Below are positions 45,101 to 57,650 of a stretch of DNA of 64,000 nt, one piece after another. Each line of letters begins with the position of its first letter. Position 1 is the stretch's first letter. Below the pieces are notes generated by a model, which saw only the letters and a list, made by a program, of their open reading frames with translations, searched no databases and was not told where the DNA came from. This DNA is from Tigriopus japonicus (taxonomy: Eukaryota; Arthropoda; Copepoda; Harpacticoida; Harpacticidae). The translations under genes were made by a program, and so were the position numbers. The stretch lies in assembly GCA_010645155.1 (NCBI GenBank), contig CM021322.1, forward strand, positions 9,774,334-9,838,333, in the 5' to 3' direction.

Positions 45101-48100
45101 CTGTTAGGAAGAACACAAATTTAAGTTTTTGCGTTATGTAGGCTAATCCACTTCATAAACAGGACTGTATGGACAAACATAACTTATGGCTTCAAGAACG
45201 AGTTTAAGAAAGGTGCTCTTGATTCACATGTTTGGTCACACTAACTGTCCGTTCAACATTCAAAGGGCGACATTTTCCTCATAAATTCAACACATTGTGC
45301 CCCACTTGCCAAATCAGCCTGACTAAAGCTAGCACGCTATCTAGTGATTGATAAATGATCTAAGGTTTGGGCCAGTATCTTACGATATTCTTCGGAAATA
45401 TTTGCCTTTTCACGCAACATCTGGCCAGTTTCAGGAGTAAACAAGGCAGACAAAATGGCCTCTCTACAGACCTCTATGTTTAAAACATCCCTGTACAATA
45501 GAGAATGTGAACTAAATCACTAAATATATCGGTGGAACAATTTCCCCCCATAAATGGAGACAAACAAAAGGTAGGTAAAAGCTCAAAGTCAATCACATAT
45601 TGGTACTCATTTTACAATTGTCATCTTAAGTATGCAAAAGTATATTATCTTAACCAGAACATTAGCTTTAAGTAAAGTCACTTGACGTAACTGTCTTTAG
45701 AGATTTATACGCATTTATTTCTCGACTAGGTTTAAAAAACCACTCCACCGAGCACTTGCTTATCTTCTCATTTTGGCTACCCTACTTTTCTTCTGCACTT
45801 TGGCCTAGCTGACTAGCAAAGATTTGAGGATTAAAGGGCTAGATTCCACTAGATTTGGAATTGTTCACAACCTCTATGTACAATAGAACCTACACCTGTC
45901 ACTTTTTGAGCGCCTTCATTGTCCTTGTAGCCTCGTTTCAGAATCATCAAATGCTTTTCGGACTATTATTGTCTTCCTACGCCCAGAATACTAGTGGTAT
46001 TTCTACCATTAATGTTGTGTCATCTTCCCCCGTTCGTCATCAAAGAAAGCAATGAAGCCGCGTTATGAAAATATCGGAGAGTTACTTTACGTAACATAGT
46101 CTGTCTGAACTTCATTTCCCACTTTTGCCCAGCAATAAGCTCGTTGGCCTTGACTAGACTTGCAATTGAATGAACGAGCCTTCATTACATATTCGTATCC
46201 ATGGCAGGCTCAATCACTTTACTCCAAACTGTAGTGATGAACCGAAAGCGCTTTCGGTTGAGAATTTTGTTTTCAGTTTCGGTAATGCCTACTACAATGC
46301 ACCTTAAAGAATGGAGTTTGGAAAAGAGAATCTTTCCGGTTCAAATTCCTCTCAAATGCTTTATTTGGCTTATGGGTAACTTGAATTCTAAGGTGAATGA
46401 GGTGTGTGTTTGAGTTTGAAGCCAACTGTTTTTGGTTAAGAGCCATTTTTGCCCATCACTAGTCTGAAGTGGTCTGAAATCAAGGTCAATATTTGCGTAG
46501 GCAGTTTCACCAATTCTTGAAGAGAAAAAGAGGCCTTGACTCTTATTGTGGTTCTCTTTATTACATTGGCCTTAAAGGTCAATGAAATTCTGAATTTTAG
46601 AGCATTGTCAATTTTCCTTGTTGCCTGTTTGAACCTACTTTATACTTGTCAAACATTATAGCATAATTGATGCAGAATACACCTTAAGATGGAGACAGTC
46701 CATCAATTACTATTTCAAGTGTGATAAGACCACTTTCCGTAACAACAAGTATCTGTATAATTTGATTTCTTGTCAATCGAGGGTGCAAGATGTTTTTATA
46801 TATTTCATTTCCTGCAGTATTTTGTTGAAAGGGGTTTGAAAGATATTTGTCCATTAAACACACAATCAATGGCTTCTAGAGGCCTAATTGCAGGTAGTTG
46901 CAAAAAGATGCCCAAAGCACGCTTTTCTGTCATTATTTGCCTTTTGCTTTCAATCGTAGCTTACGTTATAAAAGTAAGTTCTTATTTGCTCCTGTGTTTG
47001 CCACGTGTGTTACACGAGTCCTCGAAGAAAAAAGTAACTTTTATAGTTATATCTTTCTTTTATTTATTGTTATCATGTACATAAGAAACCTCTTCCAACA
47101 AAGTCAGAGCGATATTTAGATCCCATAACTCATCTTCTCTTTGAATCCTCTTTAGGGTAAAGAAACACCGTCGTTGTGATAGAAGTCCAGGCCTTGAAAG
47201 GTTCTTTTTGGTGTCTCTTTTAATTTGATTGTCTCTCAAGTGGGACCAAGTCCTAAAATAGCCCTCATCTTCGGTCCAGTGCATCTTTGTGGCGAAGGTT
47301 AGTAAAAACAATTGTTGATGGAAGAAGGGAAAATACCGTCACCAAATTGATTGACGCAATACTTGATGGAACAATGCATCAGAGGGATCCTCGATGACAA
47401 AAGAATTCCAACTCGAGGGTGGTCACATTCAAAGAAAAATTAACCTCATTCAATACATCTAGGGATGAGTAGGGCTAAGATATTTCGGTTCCGGATCCAG
47501 GTCGGTTTGCCGACATTCCGGATTAGATCGGTTCGTTTAGGAACCGAAATCAATATTTTGTATCCGGATCGTTGGGAATTCCAATCGAATCGGTGATCTT
47601 TTTGTGATTTTTGTCTTAATTTCAAGGGATTGTTTCGAAAACTCAAAATATATATTAAATTGTGCTTGAGAAACCTAAATATGCTCTTTGTGCTTAAAAA
47701 CTCGTTTTATGGCTTACAAATTACAATGGATAAGGTATATTTTGGCCGTCTTTACTGATTTAGAAATATTTTCTTGAGAGTACCGCTGCATTATGAAAAG
47801 CCAAAATCAAATGCATTGAGAGTAGTTGTTGCTAATGTCTTAAAATGTCGGACAAGTGTACCAGCAAATACTTGCTAAAATTGCTAAAAAATGTACTCCC
47901 GAAGCCAGTTACCAGTGAAGGTATTCTACGTGATAATGAACCATTTCAAGGAATTAATAAAGCGTCAAAAAGAATAATTCTTTCTGAAAGTCCTTTTTGA
48001 CCGTGGCCACCCTCCATTTGACATCCAGTCCAAGGTTTTCTTTTTTGAATTTTATTGGTAGGTTTTAAAAACTCAAAGTAGAAGAAGAAGCGTTTAAACC

Positions 48101-48745
48101 TCGTAAATACTGCAAAATCTTCTGAAAGATGGAGTTTTCAAATTTATATATGGTGTTAAGAAATAAAAAACAACTAAAAATTGCTTAAAAATCAATTAGC
48201 TTTGAAGGTTGGCGTTTCCCTGATCCTTTTCTTCTTAAGGAGTTCAGAATGAGATGGTATGTGAGTAAAATACTAACCAACAAGACTAAATGCAAAGTTT
48301 TTTCCGCATTTTTTTTACTCACGAGTAAATGAAATAAATAATTAAAGTAAATAAAAACAATATCTGATGGGCAGAGATTGTTTATCTGAACAACAAGGGA
48401 TATTTCAGACTAAAGGTAGACTGGGCTTGTAACTCGTTTAAATACCCGATTTTTGGGTTAGGATATGAAATTGAAATAAAGATTTATCTCTTATGAGCAC
48501 CAAAAGCGAGCAACATGACAAAAATATGTACATTTTAAATCCATTTTTACCTTTTATATTCGTGCATTTTCACGAGTTACAAGCCCAGTTTATCTACAGG
48601 GTTGTCACGAGTTCTATACCAAATATAAAATCTTTCGTGACTTATTACATTTATGATAAAACTGTTCCAATACTAATTGAAGATAACAATTTTAGGTATA
48701 TTCAGGCAAAGTATTTTTTTAATTGATCTACTCCTTATAAGTTCT
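42136..48745. other. Repeat-strewn gene-free stretch
   Basis: AT-rich with only short ORFs. It includes another CCGAAA-family fragment at about 46,231-46,290 and a palindromic TTTCGGTTCC/GGAACCGAAA pair at about 47,486-47,550. CCAAT and TGACGTCA lie close together at 44,730-44,761. A possible signal-peptide-like exon ends at a GTAAGT donor at 46,974. None of these amounts to a supported gene. Confidence 0.4.
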
Positions 48746-49819
48746 AGGGACAGGAAGTTTAGACGAATTAAACTGTCAAATTAAACGAAAAAAGACCGGT
48801 TGATTCGACGAAAAATGATAAATAGGGCTGAATATTTTAGGTTAACTTTTTGGGCAAATTATGACATAATTAGGTTGCCAAAAATTACGTTTTAGGTTTT
48901 TTTTAGGTTGTATAGATAACACCTTTTCAGAGGCTATTCAGACCAAATATAGCCTTTTATTAATTGCTCTACAGCAGTTTACTTTTTACAAGAGTAAAAG
49001 CAGTGGAGCAGAGACAGAGGCAGTGAAAACTTAATTTGGCAGTGGTGGGAAAGTGGTAGAAATGGCAGTATAGAAAATTTTGTGGTAGAGAAATTTTTGA
49101 AGTGGCAGAATATGGCAAAAAGTGGAAGGACAGGCAAAAAAATCGACCAAAAAACGATATCGAAAATTGTGGACCAAGAAAAGGAGATCAAAAAATTTTG
49201 ACCTAAAAAACGAGATCTAAAATTTGAGCCCTAGAAAACGAGATGAAATGATTAAAAACGAGAAAAATTCGGCTCAAAGGTGACAGAATGTGGCGTTATG
49301 TGACTTCAAAAATGGCAGCGAGCGCCTGTAATTGGCAGTATTTCAAACAAATTTTGGCAATGTCTGCCTGAAACCACCTGGTAACGCTGATTTGGCATGT
49401 TGATGGGATGAAAATCATTGTGGCGCCCACTCCTCTTCTCTCTTCCTTTGTTCTCGTGTTTTGTTTTTTTGAAGACACTGGGTTGAGGGACCTTATTGTG
49501 CAAATGACTTTAGGATAAGTAAAAAAAATAATATCAGGTTGAAAACTTAGTTTTAGGTAAAAATTGCCCTAAAAAGGCGAGAAAAAAGTAAATTTTTGAC
49601 TGAAAACTTAATTTTAGGTAAAAATTGCCCGAATTAGGCGTTTTAGGTTAAAACCTAAGTTTTTATGTAAAACCTAAAATATTCAGCCCTAATGATAAAT
49701 AAAAGTGACCGTTTAAACGAAAAATAGACGAAAAAAAAATTCGCAACGAATAAACGTCAAAAAGACGAAAAAAGATGAAAAAAACCGAATCAGTTTATTC
49801 GTCTAAAGTTCCTGTCCCT
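48746..49819. mobile_element. Outer TIR element split by a nested element
   Basis: AGGGACAGGAAGTTTAGACG at 48,746 is mirrored by the complement ending at 49,819 (GTCTAAAGTTCCTGTCCCT). The sequence just inside both ends is rich in TTTCGTCTA/TCGTTTAA units. Nearly all the interior is a second, nested element (48,824-49,690). No target duplication is clear. Confidence 0.65.
48824..49690. mobile_element. Nested TIR element with 10-bp target duplication (MULE-like)
   Basis: A perfect 20-bp inverted repeat, AGGGCTGAATATTTTAGGTT, stands at both ends. AATGATAAAT directly precedes the left end (48,814-48,823) and follows the right end (49,691-49,700). The 867-bp interior is rich in TTTTAGGT units and has no transposase. 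A 9-10-bp duplication suggests a Mutator-like origin; the family call is inference. Confidence 0.75.
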
Positions 49820-51345
49820 CGTTATAGCACTATGATTTTGTTTTCAAGAACGTCTCCCCCGCCAAAGGTACGCACGCTCTATTCTCAAAAAACGTACTCA
49901 AAAGTACGCATTGGAAGGCCTAATATTGCCGTAATTCATTAGATGACGAAAACAAAGCGTTAGGTATTCACCTGCACTTCGAAACACTTTGCACTTCAAG
50001 TTAACTTCATTGTCTCGTTTTGGCACAAATTACCATCAAAGTTTTTGGGATTTCAATTAAAAACAACTCAGTATAGTACGTGTCCCCGCGTATGTTCCTC
50101 ATTCATTCATGATTTAAAACGTAAAAAGGGAAAACCACCCACAAGACCACAAGATATTTCCGGCCTTTGGACGATCCAATTTGGTCGACAAAGTTATCAA
50201 TAGAGGTGTCAGAAAAGTTCAAAACAGAAATTCCGTCCATTTTGATTAATGAAGAATTGGCAATGACAAAAATGCAGATTGACAATGTTTTGGTGTTGAA
50301 AATTCATAGTATATTTTATTGTAGGATAGTAGGGATATTTTTTGTGTTTCCAAATTTTCAATAGATTCACTGTAATCATGATCATATTTGAAATAATTCA
50401 ATGAAAAATAGAATTTGCTTTAATTTTAGAAGAAAGACCCAGATATTTAAAGTCTGCTCAAAACGGCAGAATAATTTAGAATAATTAATTAACATTGACT
50501 TAAATATTTTTGGCCTCTCTATTTACAAGTTGTCTGTCTTCATCTCACCAAATTATTTTAGAAAAAACTACAACAGAGGGACAAACGTAGGAGACGTACG
50601 AAAAGGAATAAAAGGGGTTAAATAAAAAAAGCACAAAAAAGTTCCAAAACTTTGGGTGGTAAGGGCAGTAAAATTGGTTAACGGTTAAACTTTGGGACTG
50701 TAAAATGTTGTTTTTTTGCCACTTCATTTACATTCCATGTCTTGCTTGACTTATACAATCATCAAACAAATCCCAGCCTCCAGAACATTTTTTGCATTTT
50801 TTCGACCTTTTGCCATTTTTACTACCGCTTTTCTTTTATTTGCACTTTTGACTTGGCACTATTTTAAGTGCTCTATGTTATAGCTATCACAGATCGGAAT
50901 GAAGAGTCTGGGAATGAATCACTTTTCCCATCGGTGTTGGTGCCTCAGCAAGATAAAGCGATTGATTTTACGAATAAGGCCGCTTGAATAGACAGCGAGC
51001 CATCTTTTGATCTCCTAAAGCATTGTGTTCAAACAGGGGATCGTATGTTAGAAAACATTGCTTGGTTCCCAATGTAAGCGTTGGGGAGCATGGAATCCCG
51101 AGTTCATCATCCTAGCTTTTGTGCTTGAAGCGTATGTGAAAACAGATAAAGCATGTCGAAAAAAACAACAGCCTTAAAATATTTTCCAATACACGAAAGC
51201 TTGTTATATAGAGCTATATTTTTAACTGACTCTGAGAAAGTACGTACAGCGCTGAAGGAAAAAAGAATCTAATGAATAAGAACACTGAGACAAACTATTT
51301 TTTATGGATTTAAGCTAAACCCTGAATTTTGATGAGACCCCACAG
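49820..51345. other. Non-coding stretch
   Basis: AT-rich, short ORFs only. No repeat family from elsewhere in the window was recognised. Confidence 0.4.
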
Positions 51346-51594
51346 CAGGGATCGGCAACCATTTTTGGGTCAAGGCCCACGAAATTTGATTTGTGTTGTC
51401 TGGGGCCCACCAAACAGGTATTGGTAGGTTTATGGGCCCACAAATTAGCGGTCAAAGAGCTTTGAGCCCACAAGTGCAGTACTATGGATGGCTCTCGGGC
51501 CCACTATTTTGGACTTTCTCCATAGCTCCTGGGCCCACCAATGACCACCCTTGGGCCAACATTTGGGCCGCGGCCCACCGGTTGCCGACCCCTG
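51346..51594. mobile_element. hAT-type MITE, copy 2
   Basis: Same 249-bp length and same ends (CAGGGATCGGCAACC ... GGTTGCCGACCCCTG) as the element at 36,984-37,232. The flanking octamers CCCCACAG and TCCTACAG agree at six of eight positions. Internal GGGCCCAC repeats are shared. Confidence 0.85.
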
Positions 51595-53519
51595 TCCTAC
51601 AGCAATAGATCCAACTCAAACCTAAAACTGTTATGGTTTAGAATTTAAGTGAGAAGTAAAATTTTCCAAAAAATCAGTTTAAGAATTCCTGAAGCGTTAA
51701 GGAATAGAAGTTGTTTTGTTGGTATCCTTGTTGGAGGGCTTGGGCGTGGATGAAATCATGTCATCGATGAAATAATTGAGACAGTTAGCAAACTACCTTG
51801 TACATTATTTGTCCGTCAAGTGGATGAGAGCAGAATTTTGGGTTGGAATGGACTGTTTGGTTTCCTAACATGTCTCACTTTTAAGGATAGGCCAAAAAAG
51901 AATTCTATGAACCTCAATTAATCCTGAAATGGACACTAGTTGTGCACCAAAAACGTAAAAATGAACCGCTGAATGTCTTGTCCCATACCCCACAAAGAAC
52001 TACAAGAAACAAGGTAATAGCACGTTGATAATGAACAAATAACATTTAAAAGAAACATCTTTGATATAAGAGCAAGGAACACGGATCACAAACATTATAA
52101 AGGGTGTTGTGTATTTTTAGATTTTACACCCTTGCCTCTAAAGAGAAACTTAAAAGTGTAAACTAGAGGTATGATATTGCATTTGGGAAAGTGAAAAAAA
52201 CGATAATATAAGCTTTGGTAAAATCGCTTAAGCTCTATACGTTTGGTAGTTCATCTCAGCCTTACGAAATAATTAGTCCTCGTACATTTATGTTCAGAGG
52301 TAAGCCTTAATCCATCATAAGAAGCTTTTGACCTATCCCTGTAAAAGTGCTAATATGCACCTTTTGGTATGATAGAACGGCAATTTCATTATAAACAGTA
52401 TTTGTTAGGAATAAAACTGTTTGCAAAGCACTCTTAAATGTGTTTCAAGACCATTTAACTAAGAGAACATAGAGGTAGTCTGCTAAAAAAAGACACAGAG
52501 GTAGTCTGCTAAAAAAGAGCAAAGAAATGACGTTCTCACTAGCGAGGCAAAAAAAAAATATTTATGCTAACTATTTTGTGATTGCATTCACGTAAAATTA
52601 AAAGGAGCTCTTCAGGCAAAAGCTCTTACCTATTATCTGAACCCCAACTCCGTGAGGTTGGGAGATTCCAAACTTTAATTCTATACATTTAACATTTCAA
52701 ATCTAACTTAACCGTTCTTAGCCTAACCTAATAATTTTTGTCTCTAAGTACTTAAAACTATCTCAATTTTCTTGGACTATGAGTTTTGTAACAAAAATTG
52801 TTACCTTGAAGCAACCTTGAAGATTTGGGGGGTCAGATAAAAATGAAGAGGCAAAAGCAGGTGAACGTTATTCCTCGTTATTTTCAAGTAAAATCTTTGT
52901 AAAAGCAATGTTTTTTTAAGAATAACGCTATCACGAAAATAGTTATCACTAGAAGGCAGAGATTGGGATTCAAATCTTTGATTGCCCGACCCGGCACGGG
53001 CTGTCTGTGACGTCATTCATCATGCGGGAAACCGAAGTTCATGATAAAAGGAACCTTTTCTTCTAAGAAACACATCTAAACTATTTCGCTCATTTGATAG
53101 GGCAGTTTGGTTATTGAAAATCCTCAAGTCTACTGGAAATGTGTCTAAGGTATTTATCCGATATGCAAAAAGTGAATTTAAACTAGTGTGGAGTTTAAAC
53201 AGGGGCCGATTAATTCATATGATCGGGTGATTGACAACAAAATCTCAGTGATGTGAAATCTCGGCTTGCGCAAGTTTTTTCACGGGAGGTTGCAAGGTAG
53301 GGTTACTCTTAGAGAATGGGTGCTTTGCTCTTGTATATGATCAAACACGAATTTGAGTTTAATTTGCAACCCTGCTCAGAAGTCACAAAAGTCAGGCCTT
53401 TTGGCGCTTCTTAAAGAAAAAAACCTGTTTATGAAGGCTGGTAGACAATGGGGAATATGATTTCACTTAAGTAAATTGGCAACCCCAGCACCAAGTCAGA
53501 TCACTACAAATAAAACAAA

Positions 53520-54619
53520 TATGAACGTTACATGGATTGAAAATCCACGTACATAGGAGCCGACGTAGATAAACAAACCCAAGTGAAGAGCAAAGTCAAT
53601 CAGGGTTGCTTAAATATGCTACACACATGGCAGTTAGTAGAAACACATTTTTCTTTCAGGAATCATATTGCACTAATATTTTTGTTTTATTCATTCAATA
53701 ATTACGCAAGTTCTCTCCATGATCTTCATTGTAGGTAAACCTATTTCAGCTCCTAACCCATGCTTGAACTTGGCAACATTATGTATCTGCAAATGGTAAA
53801 TGAGTTATGATGTCATGGGGAGCTATATACCTGGTATGGTAGTCTTGCCAGTTGGGAAGTGTGTTAGAGCAGTTAGAGGTGCCAAATAGGATGATGTGCC
53901 CCTCTTTTTAGGGGATTTTACTATCCCAAAATGGTTGTGAGAATAGAAGCGTATGTCAATTATTGACTACAAGGCCGAAAAAATATCTCTTTTGGATTGT
54001 GATTTATTATACATTCAGCAAAAAATTTGTTCAAATATGGTTTCATTTACTATTGCCATTTCATTTTTTTTTTGGGGGGGGGGGCGGATATTTAAATACT
54101 GCTACAAGGAATGGGATTCCCTGTAAAGAAATTTAATCATTATTATTATTTCTACAATTAATGTTTATATGATATTTGGTCTACCAACGAGTTACTGTTG
54201 GCAGATCTATACAACCCTTGTTTAGTGAGTTGGTCAGGAAAAGTGTTTAAAATTTGTCCACAATCCTGCCTTAAATGCAAAGAATCTGGAAGAAATATCA
54301 AGGCATGTTTAAAGTTGTTTGCTAAAAACTTTATTTGTTTTGTAAGGCAAATTCATTACTAAAGTCATTTCAATGACTTGAAATAGGATATCAAAAACCT
54401 CCATAAAACATTACATTTTAGGAGATAATATCACCCTTGGCAAATCAAATTTTGAAACATGTACATATACCAAACATAATAATTTATAGAAAATTGTGCC
54501 AATAGTAATGGCGTGTCAAGCATTTTTTGGCAACCCTGATTGACTTTGCCGTCCACTTGGATTTGTTTATGTACGGCGGCTTCTATGTACGTGGATTTTC
54601 AATCCATGTAACGTTCATA
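53520..54619. mobile_element. Long-TIR element with 9-bp target duplication (MULE-like)
   Basis: Ninety-base inverted repeats lie at 53,520-53,609 and 54,530-54,619 with only a few mismatches. They are flanked by the nonamer TAAAACAAA at 53,511-53,519 and 54,620-54,628. Long TIRs with 9-bp duplications are the mark of Mutator-like elements (family knowledge). The 920-bp interior carries no transposase and includes a LINE 3' tail at about 54,064-54,280, so the element is non-autonomous. Confidence 0.85.
54064..54280 (-). pseudogene. LINE 3' tail fragment nested in the MULE-like element
   Basis: The sequence from the T/G tract at 54,064-54,084 to the GCATTTAAGGCAGGATTG block matches 11,785-12,000 on the same strand. 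Only the last few codons of the ORF (AFKAGL) remain. It is the third-level item in a nest: LINE tail in MULE-like element in R1. Confidence 0.65.
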
Positions 54620-54908
54620 TAAAACAAAGAAGAAGTACTCTGGTTTGTTGTTGAACTTCGTCAGAATTAGCTGAATGTTCAACTGAATGCTCTTGACCAA
54701 TCACCAGCGTGAATCATCGGCACTGTGTGTTAGCCTACGACGGCCAATATCTATCTCAGGGTATCTAGTCATAACTGAATGTAAGATTCTTCTTGGTCAG
54801 CGGCAAAATTTCTTTTTACATTGAAAGTTATTTTTTATCAAAAGGAGATATATCCTGAATGGGTATTTTGTTTAGAGGCGAAAATGTTCTCATAGATAAG
54901 GTGTCATC

Positions 54909-55487
54909 GGTTCCAGGACAACTCGACCCAGCGGACAACTCGACCCAGGACAACTCGACCCAGTGGACAACTCGACCCAGCAAATAACTCAACCCAGCGG
55001 ATAACTTGATGCATTGGACAACTTAACCTTATGAATAACTCTACCCTGAAAACAACTAAACCCACTACAAAAGTCGAGCTTTTTGAAATCTGAAAAAACA
55101 CAAAACTCAAACTAGTGGTTCAAAATATTCACTTTAATTCAAAAAATCAAATTTGAGGAAGGAACAATCTGCCTTTGGCAATGGGAAAAATCAGTAAAAT
55201 AAAATTCAAAAGCAAAAATCCCGTTTGAAAATATGAGGTTATAAATATTTTATAGATTTTCTGAAAAAATGGGGATCTCCAATGCAATTTTAATTATTAG
55301 AAGTTCAATTTATTGCTTAGGTCTGTTTTGTGCCTTTTTGAAGTTGTCCGCTGGGTCGAGTTGTCCTGGGTCGGGTTGTCCGTTGGGTCGACTTGTCTGC
55401 TGGGTCAAGTTGTCCGTTGGGTCGAGTTGTCCTGGGTCAAGTTGTCTGTTGGGTCGAGTTGTCCTGGATCGAGTTGTCCTGTCACCG
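54909..55487. mobile_element. Element with tandem-repeat inverted ends
   Basis: Both ends consist of tandem copies of a 16-base unit close to GGACAACTCGACCCAG, in opposite orientation: 54,909 to about 55,015 and about 55,342 to 55,487. The octamer GTGTCATC flanks it at 54,901-54,908 and 55,488-55,495, an apparent 8-bp target duplication. The interior of about 330 bp is AT-rich and non-coding. The duplication length suggests hAT- or P-type mobilisation; I do not recognise the family. Confidence 0.75.
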
Positions 55488-55495
55488 GTGTCATC

Positions 55496-56767
55496 ACACA
55501 ACACGTTTTACAGGGTTGTTTTAATCTAGAGTCCCAAAAACTTTGATGACAAATTGCGACAAAAGGAGATGATATAGGGTCATTTAAGCGCAGCCAGTGA
55601 ATTGGAAAACACGCGCAACCTGTGAGCTTTAATACACAAAATTTCTGTTATTACATGTCCAATATACCTTTAATAGTTCGAAAATTGGTCAAACGTTTGT
55701 GTCAGGGTGGAATTTTTGGAGCTGTATTGCTAAGGTGACCTCTCAGTCTTATGTACTGTGACCTCCCAGTCAGCTCTTCGTTAAAGGATCCAATAGTTAA
55801 CTTAAGGTCAAAACGACTTTAGAAATAAAGGTGTATACCCAACTCTTTGTTTTTGTCGTCTAATGAAGTTCAGCAATATTAGTCCTTCTATTGAGAGTCG
55901 AAAAAAGCGACCTCAAGCGGCATTTATAGCATAACCTGTACTGGAAAATAGAGAAATTATGAAAATACGCCCCTCACTTTGCTAAGTTTGAATGCCTCTC
56001 GTACATCCTCAGTGATTTAAAATTGGCAGCAGTTAACAGCAAGTTGTTACTTATTGTACTAAGAAACAGTTTTAAATTTTAAGGACATCAAGATTTTTGC
56101 CTCATTTTGAAGTTATTACACGTTTAAAACGTCAACTTCAGTTTCAAAATTAGTCACCCTCTACATATGAGGAAGGAGAAAAAAGGGAAAAGGAGAGGGC
56201 AAGAGGGTCCGGTCCGTCAACCAAATCAGAGAGACCAATTTCAGACCTTAAAAAATGAGTTGGGGAAGGTTTCAGACTTGGGGACTTTTAAACACCATTG
56301 TGACAAACCAATGCAATTTTGGTGCATTACAAGAACACAGCATTTGAAGTTAGAATAAATGGCTCTAGAATGAAACGAAAAAGAAACACCAAAAATTGAT
56401 AAAACTTGCATAACCAACAAAAGAAGTTACTACATAGACCGGGTCTCTTAGTACTGTGTACACTCCACGTTTTGAATCGCGAGACTCGTATTAGCGCTCA
56501 AAGTTAGGAGGTTTATTGATAATAGAGTGTGCGACTGTGCGTACCTTAAGTGAGGAAGCCTCTCTTGAACACAAAATCTTAGATTTGTAACTGGTCAATG
56601 AATTCCATCAACACTTTGCCTGAGTATACCTAAAACTGTTTTCTTCAAATGGTATTACTACAATGTAATAACCAATAATATGTGTCACGAATTGTTCTTG
56701 ATTTGGTACGGGACTCTAATTCGTGACAGCCCTGTATATTGCACTTTGGGATAAACTTTGACTACAT
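55496..56767. other. Non-coding stretch
   Basis: Short ORFs only. A GTGTCACGAATT/AATTCGTGACAGCCCTG palindromic motif at about 56,685-56,735 resembles end motifs at 44,166 and 48,597 and may be a small decayed MITE. Confidence 0.4.
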
Positions 56768-56769
56768 TA

Positions 56770-57648
56770 CCGGGTGTCCGGAAAAAATTTATACACTTGA
56801 CATGTCAAACTTCATCAAGATGTTTTGCAGTAACAACGTGGAGGAGGTGAACCAAATTTTTAGAGAAGGTAGGTAGACATGGTCCTTAGGCAACTTTTTT
56901 ACTCAATATACCCCCCCTTGACATCAACAATGGCAACCAGGCGCTTCCTGAAGGCCCTGCAGACGTTGATGATGTACTCCTCCGTCATGTTGGACCACTC
57001 CATGTTGACGGCGGCCTTCAGGGCGTCCACGTTTTCGTGGCGTTTGCGGCAGGCCTTGGACTCAATGTGCGGCCAAAAAGCATAATCCAAAGGATTTGCA
57101 TCTGGACTCTGGGGCGGCCACAAGTTCTTGGGCCAGAAGGCCATCTCAGTGTCCAGGTACTCCTGGGTGGCCTTGGCGGTGTGGGCAGGAGCCCCATCCT
57201 GTTGGAGGACCACATTACCATTGGGAAAGGTCCTGTGGACCCACGGGATGAACTTGGACTTGAGGATGTCAATGTAGTCGGCGGAGTTGAGTCTGTGGCC
57301 CGTGGGGAACCAGATGAGGTCCATGGCCTTCCCGTTGGAGGCAACAAAGCCCAAGGACATGACACTGGCTGGATGTTTTGTGGTGGTGAGGGTGCGGAGG
57401 GACTCATCAACTGCTTCGAGATCTCGGTTGGAGTCTTTCCAACGTCCAGAAGCGCACGAACTTGTACTCGAAGGTCTCGTTCACGAGGCATTTTCTCAGG
57501 ACTGCCTCGGCCGATTTTTGTTTTTTTGCGTCGTTTGAAAGCTGAAAAGCGCGGCATTTTTTCGCATTTCAGCGCAAAGATGCTCAGACATTCACCAGAC
57601 CTGTCATTTAATATAAACCAACTGTATAAATTTTTTCCGGACACCCGG
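56770..57648 (-). mobile_element. Internally deleted mariner-like element with perfect TIRs
   Basis: Identical 24-bp inverted repeats lie at 56,770-56,793 and 57,625-57,648 (CCGGGTGTCCGG start), each flanked by TA. The length of 879 bp is well below the roughly 1.3 kb of complete mariners. The transposase is on the minus strand but lacks its middle. Perfect ends and an open catalytic frame indicate a young copy. Confidence 0.9.
56899..57557 (-). pseudogene. Deleted mariner transposase
   Basis: The N-terminal part from the ATG at 57,557 (MPRFSAFKRRKK, then KTPTEISKQL) is cut after about 50 residues. A second frame, open to 56,899, starts with HPASVMSLGFVASNGK and carries LQQDGAPAHT and QSPDANPLDYAFW. 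By my count 36 residues separate the second and third catalytic Asp (a DD36D spacing). The block with the first catalytic Asp is missing and the two parts are in different frames, so no active enzyme is made. Confidence 0.85.
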
Positions 57649-57650
57649 TA

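Larger units (their letters stand above)
52950..54755. mobile_element. Interspersed repeat R1, copy 2, with nested insertion
   Basis: Sequence from about 52,950 to 53,510 and from about 54,629 to 54,755 matches 12,630-13,335 in order. The two halves are separated by an 1.1-kb element flanked by TAAAACAAA on both sides. The uninterrupted copy 1 shows TTCAACAAA at the same point, which marks the empty site. Confidence 0.85.

Noticed and set aside
47060..47311. 83-codon minus-strand ORF with basic, polar sequence
   Set aside because: Briefly considered as a transposon relic, but no conserved block could be named.
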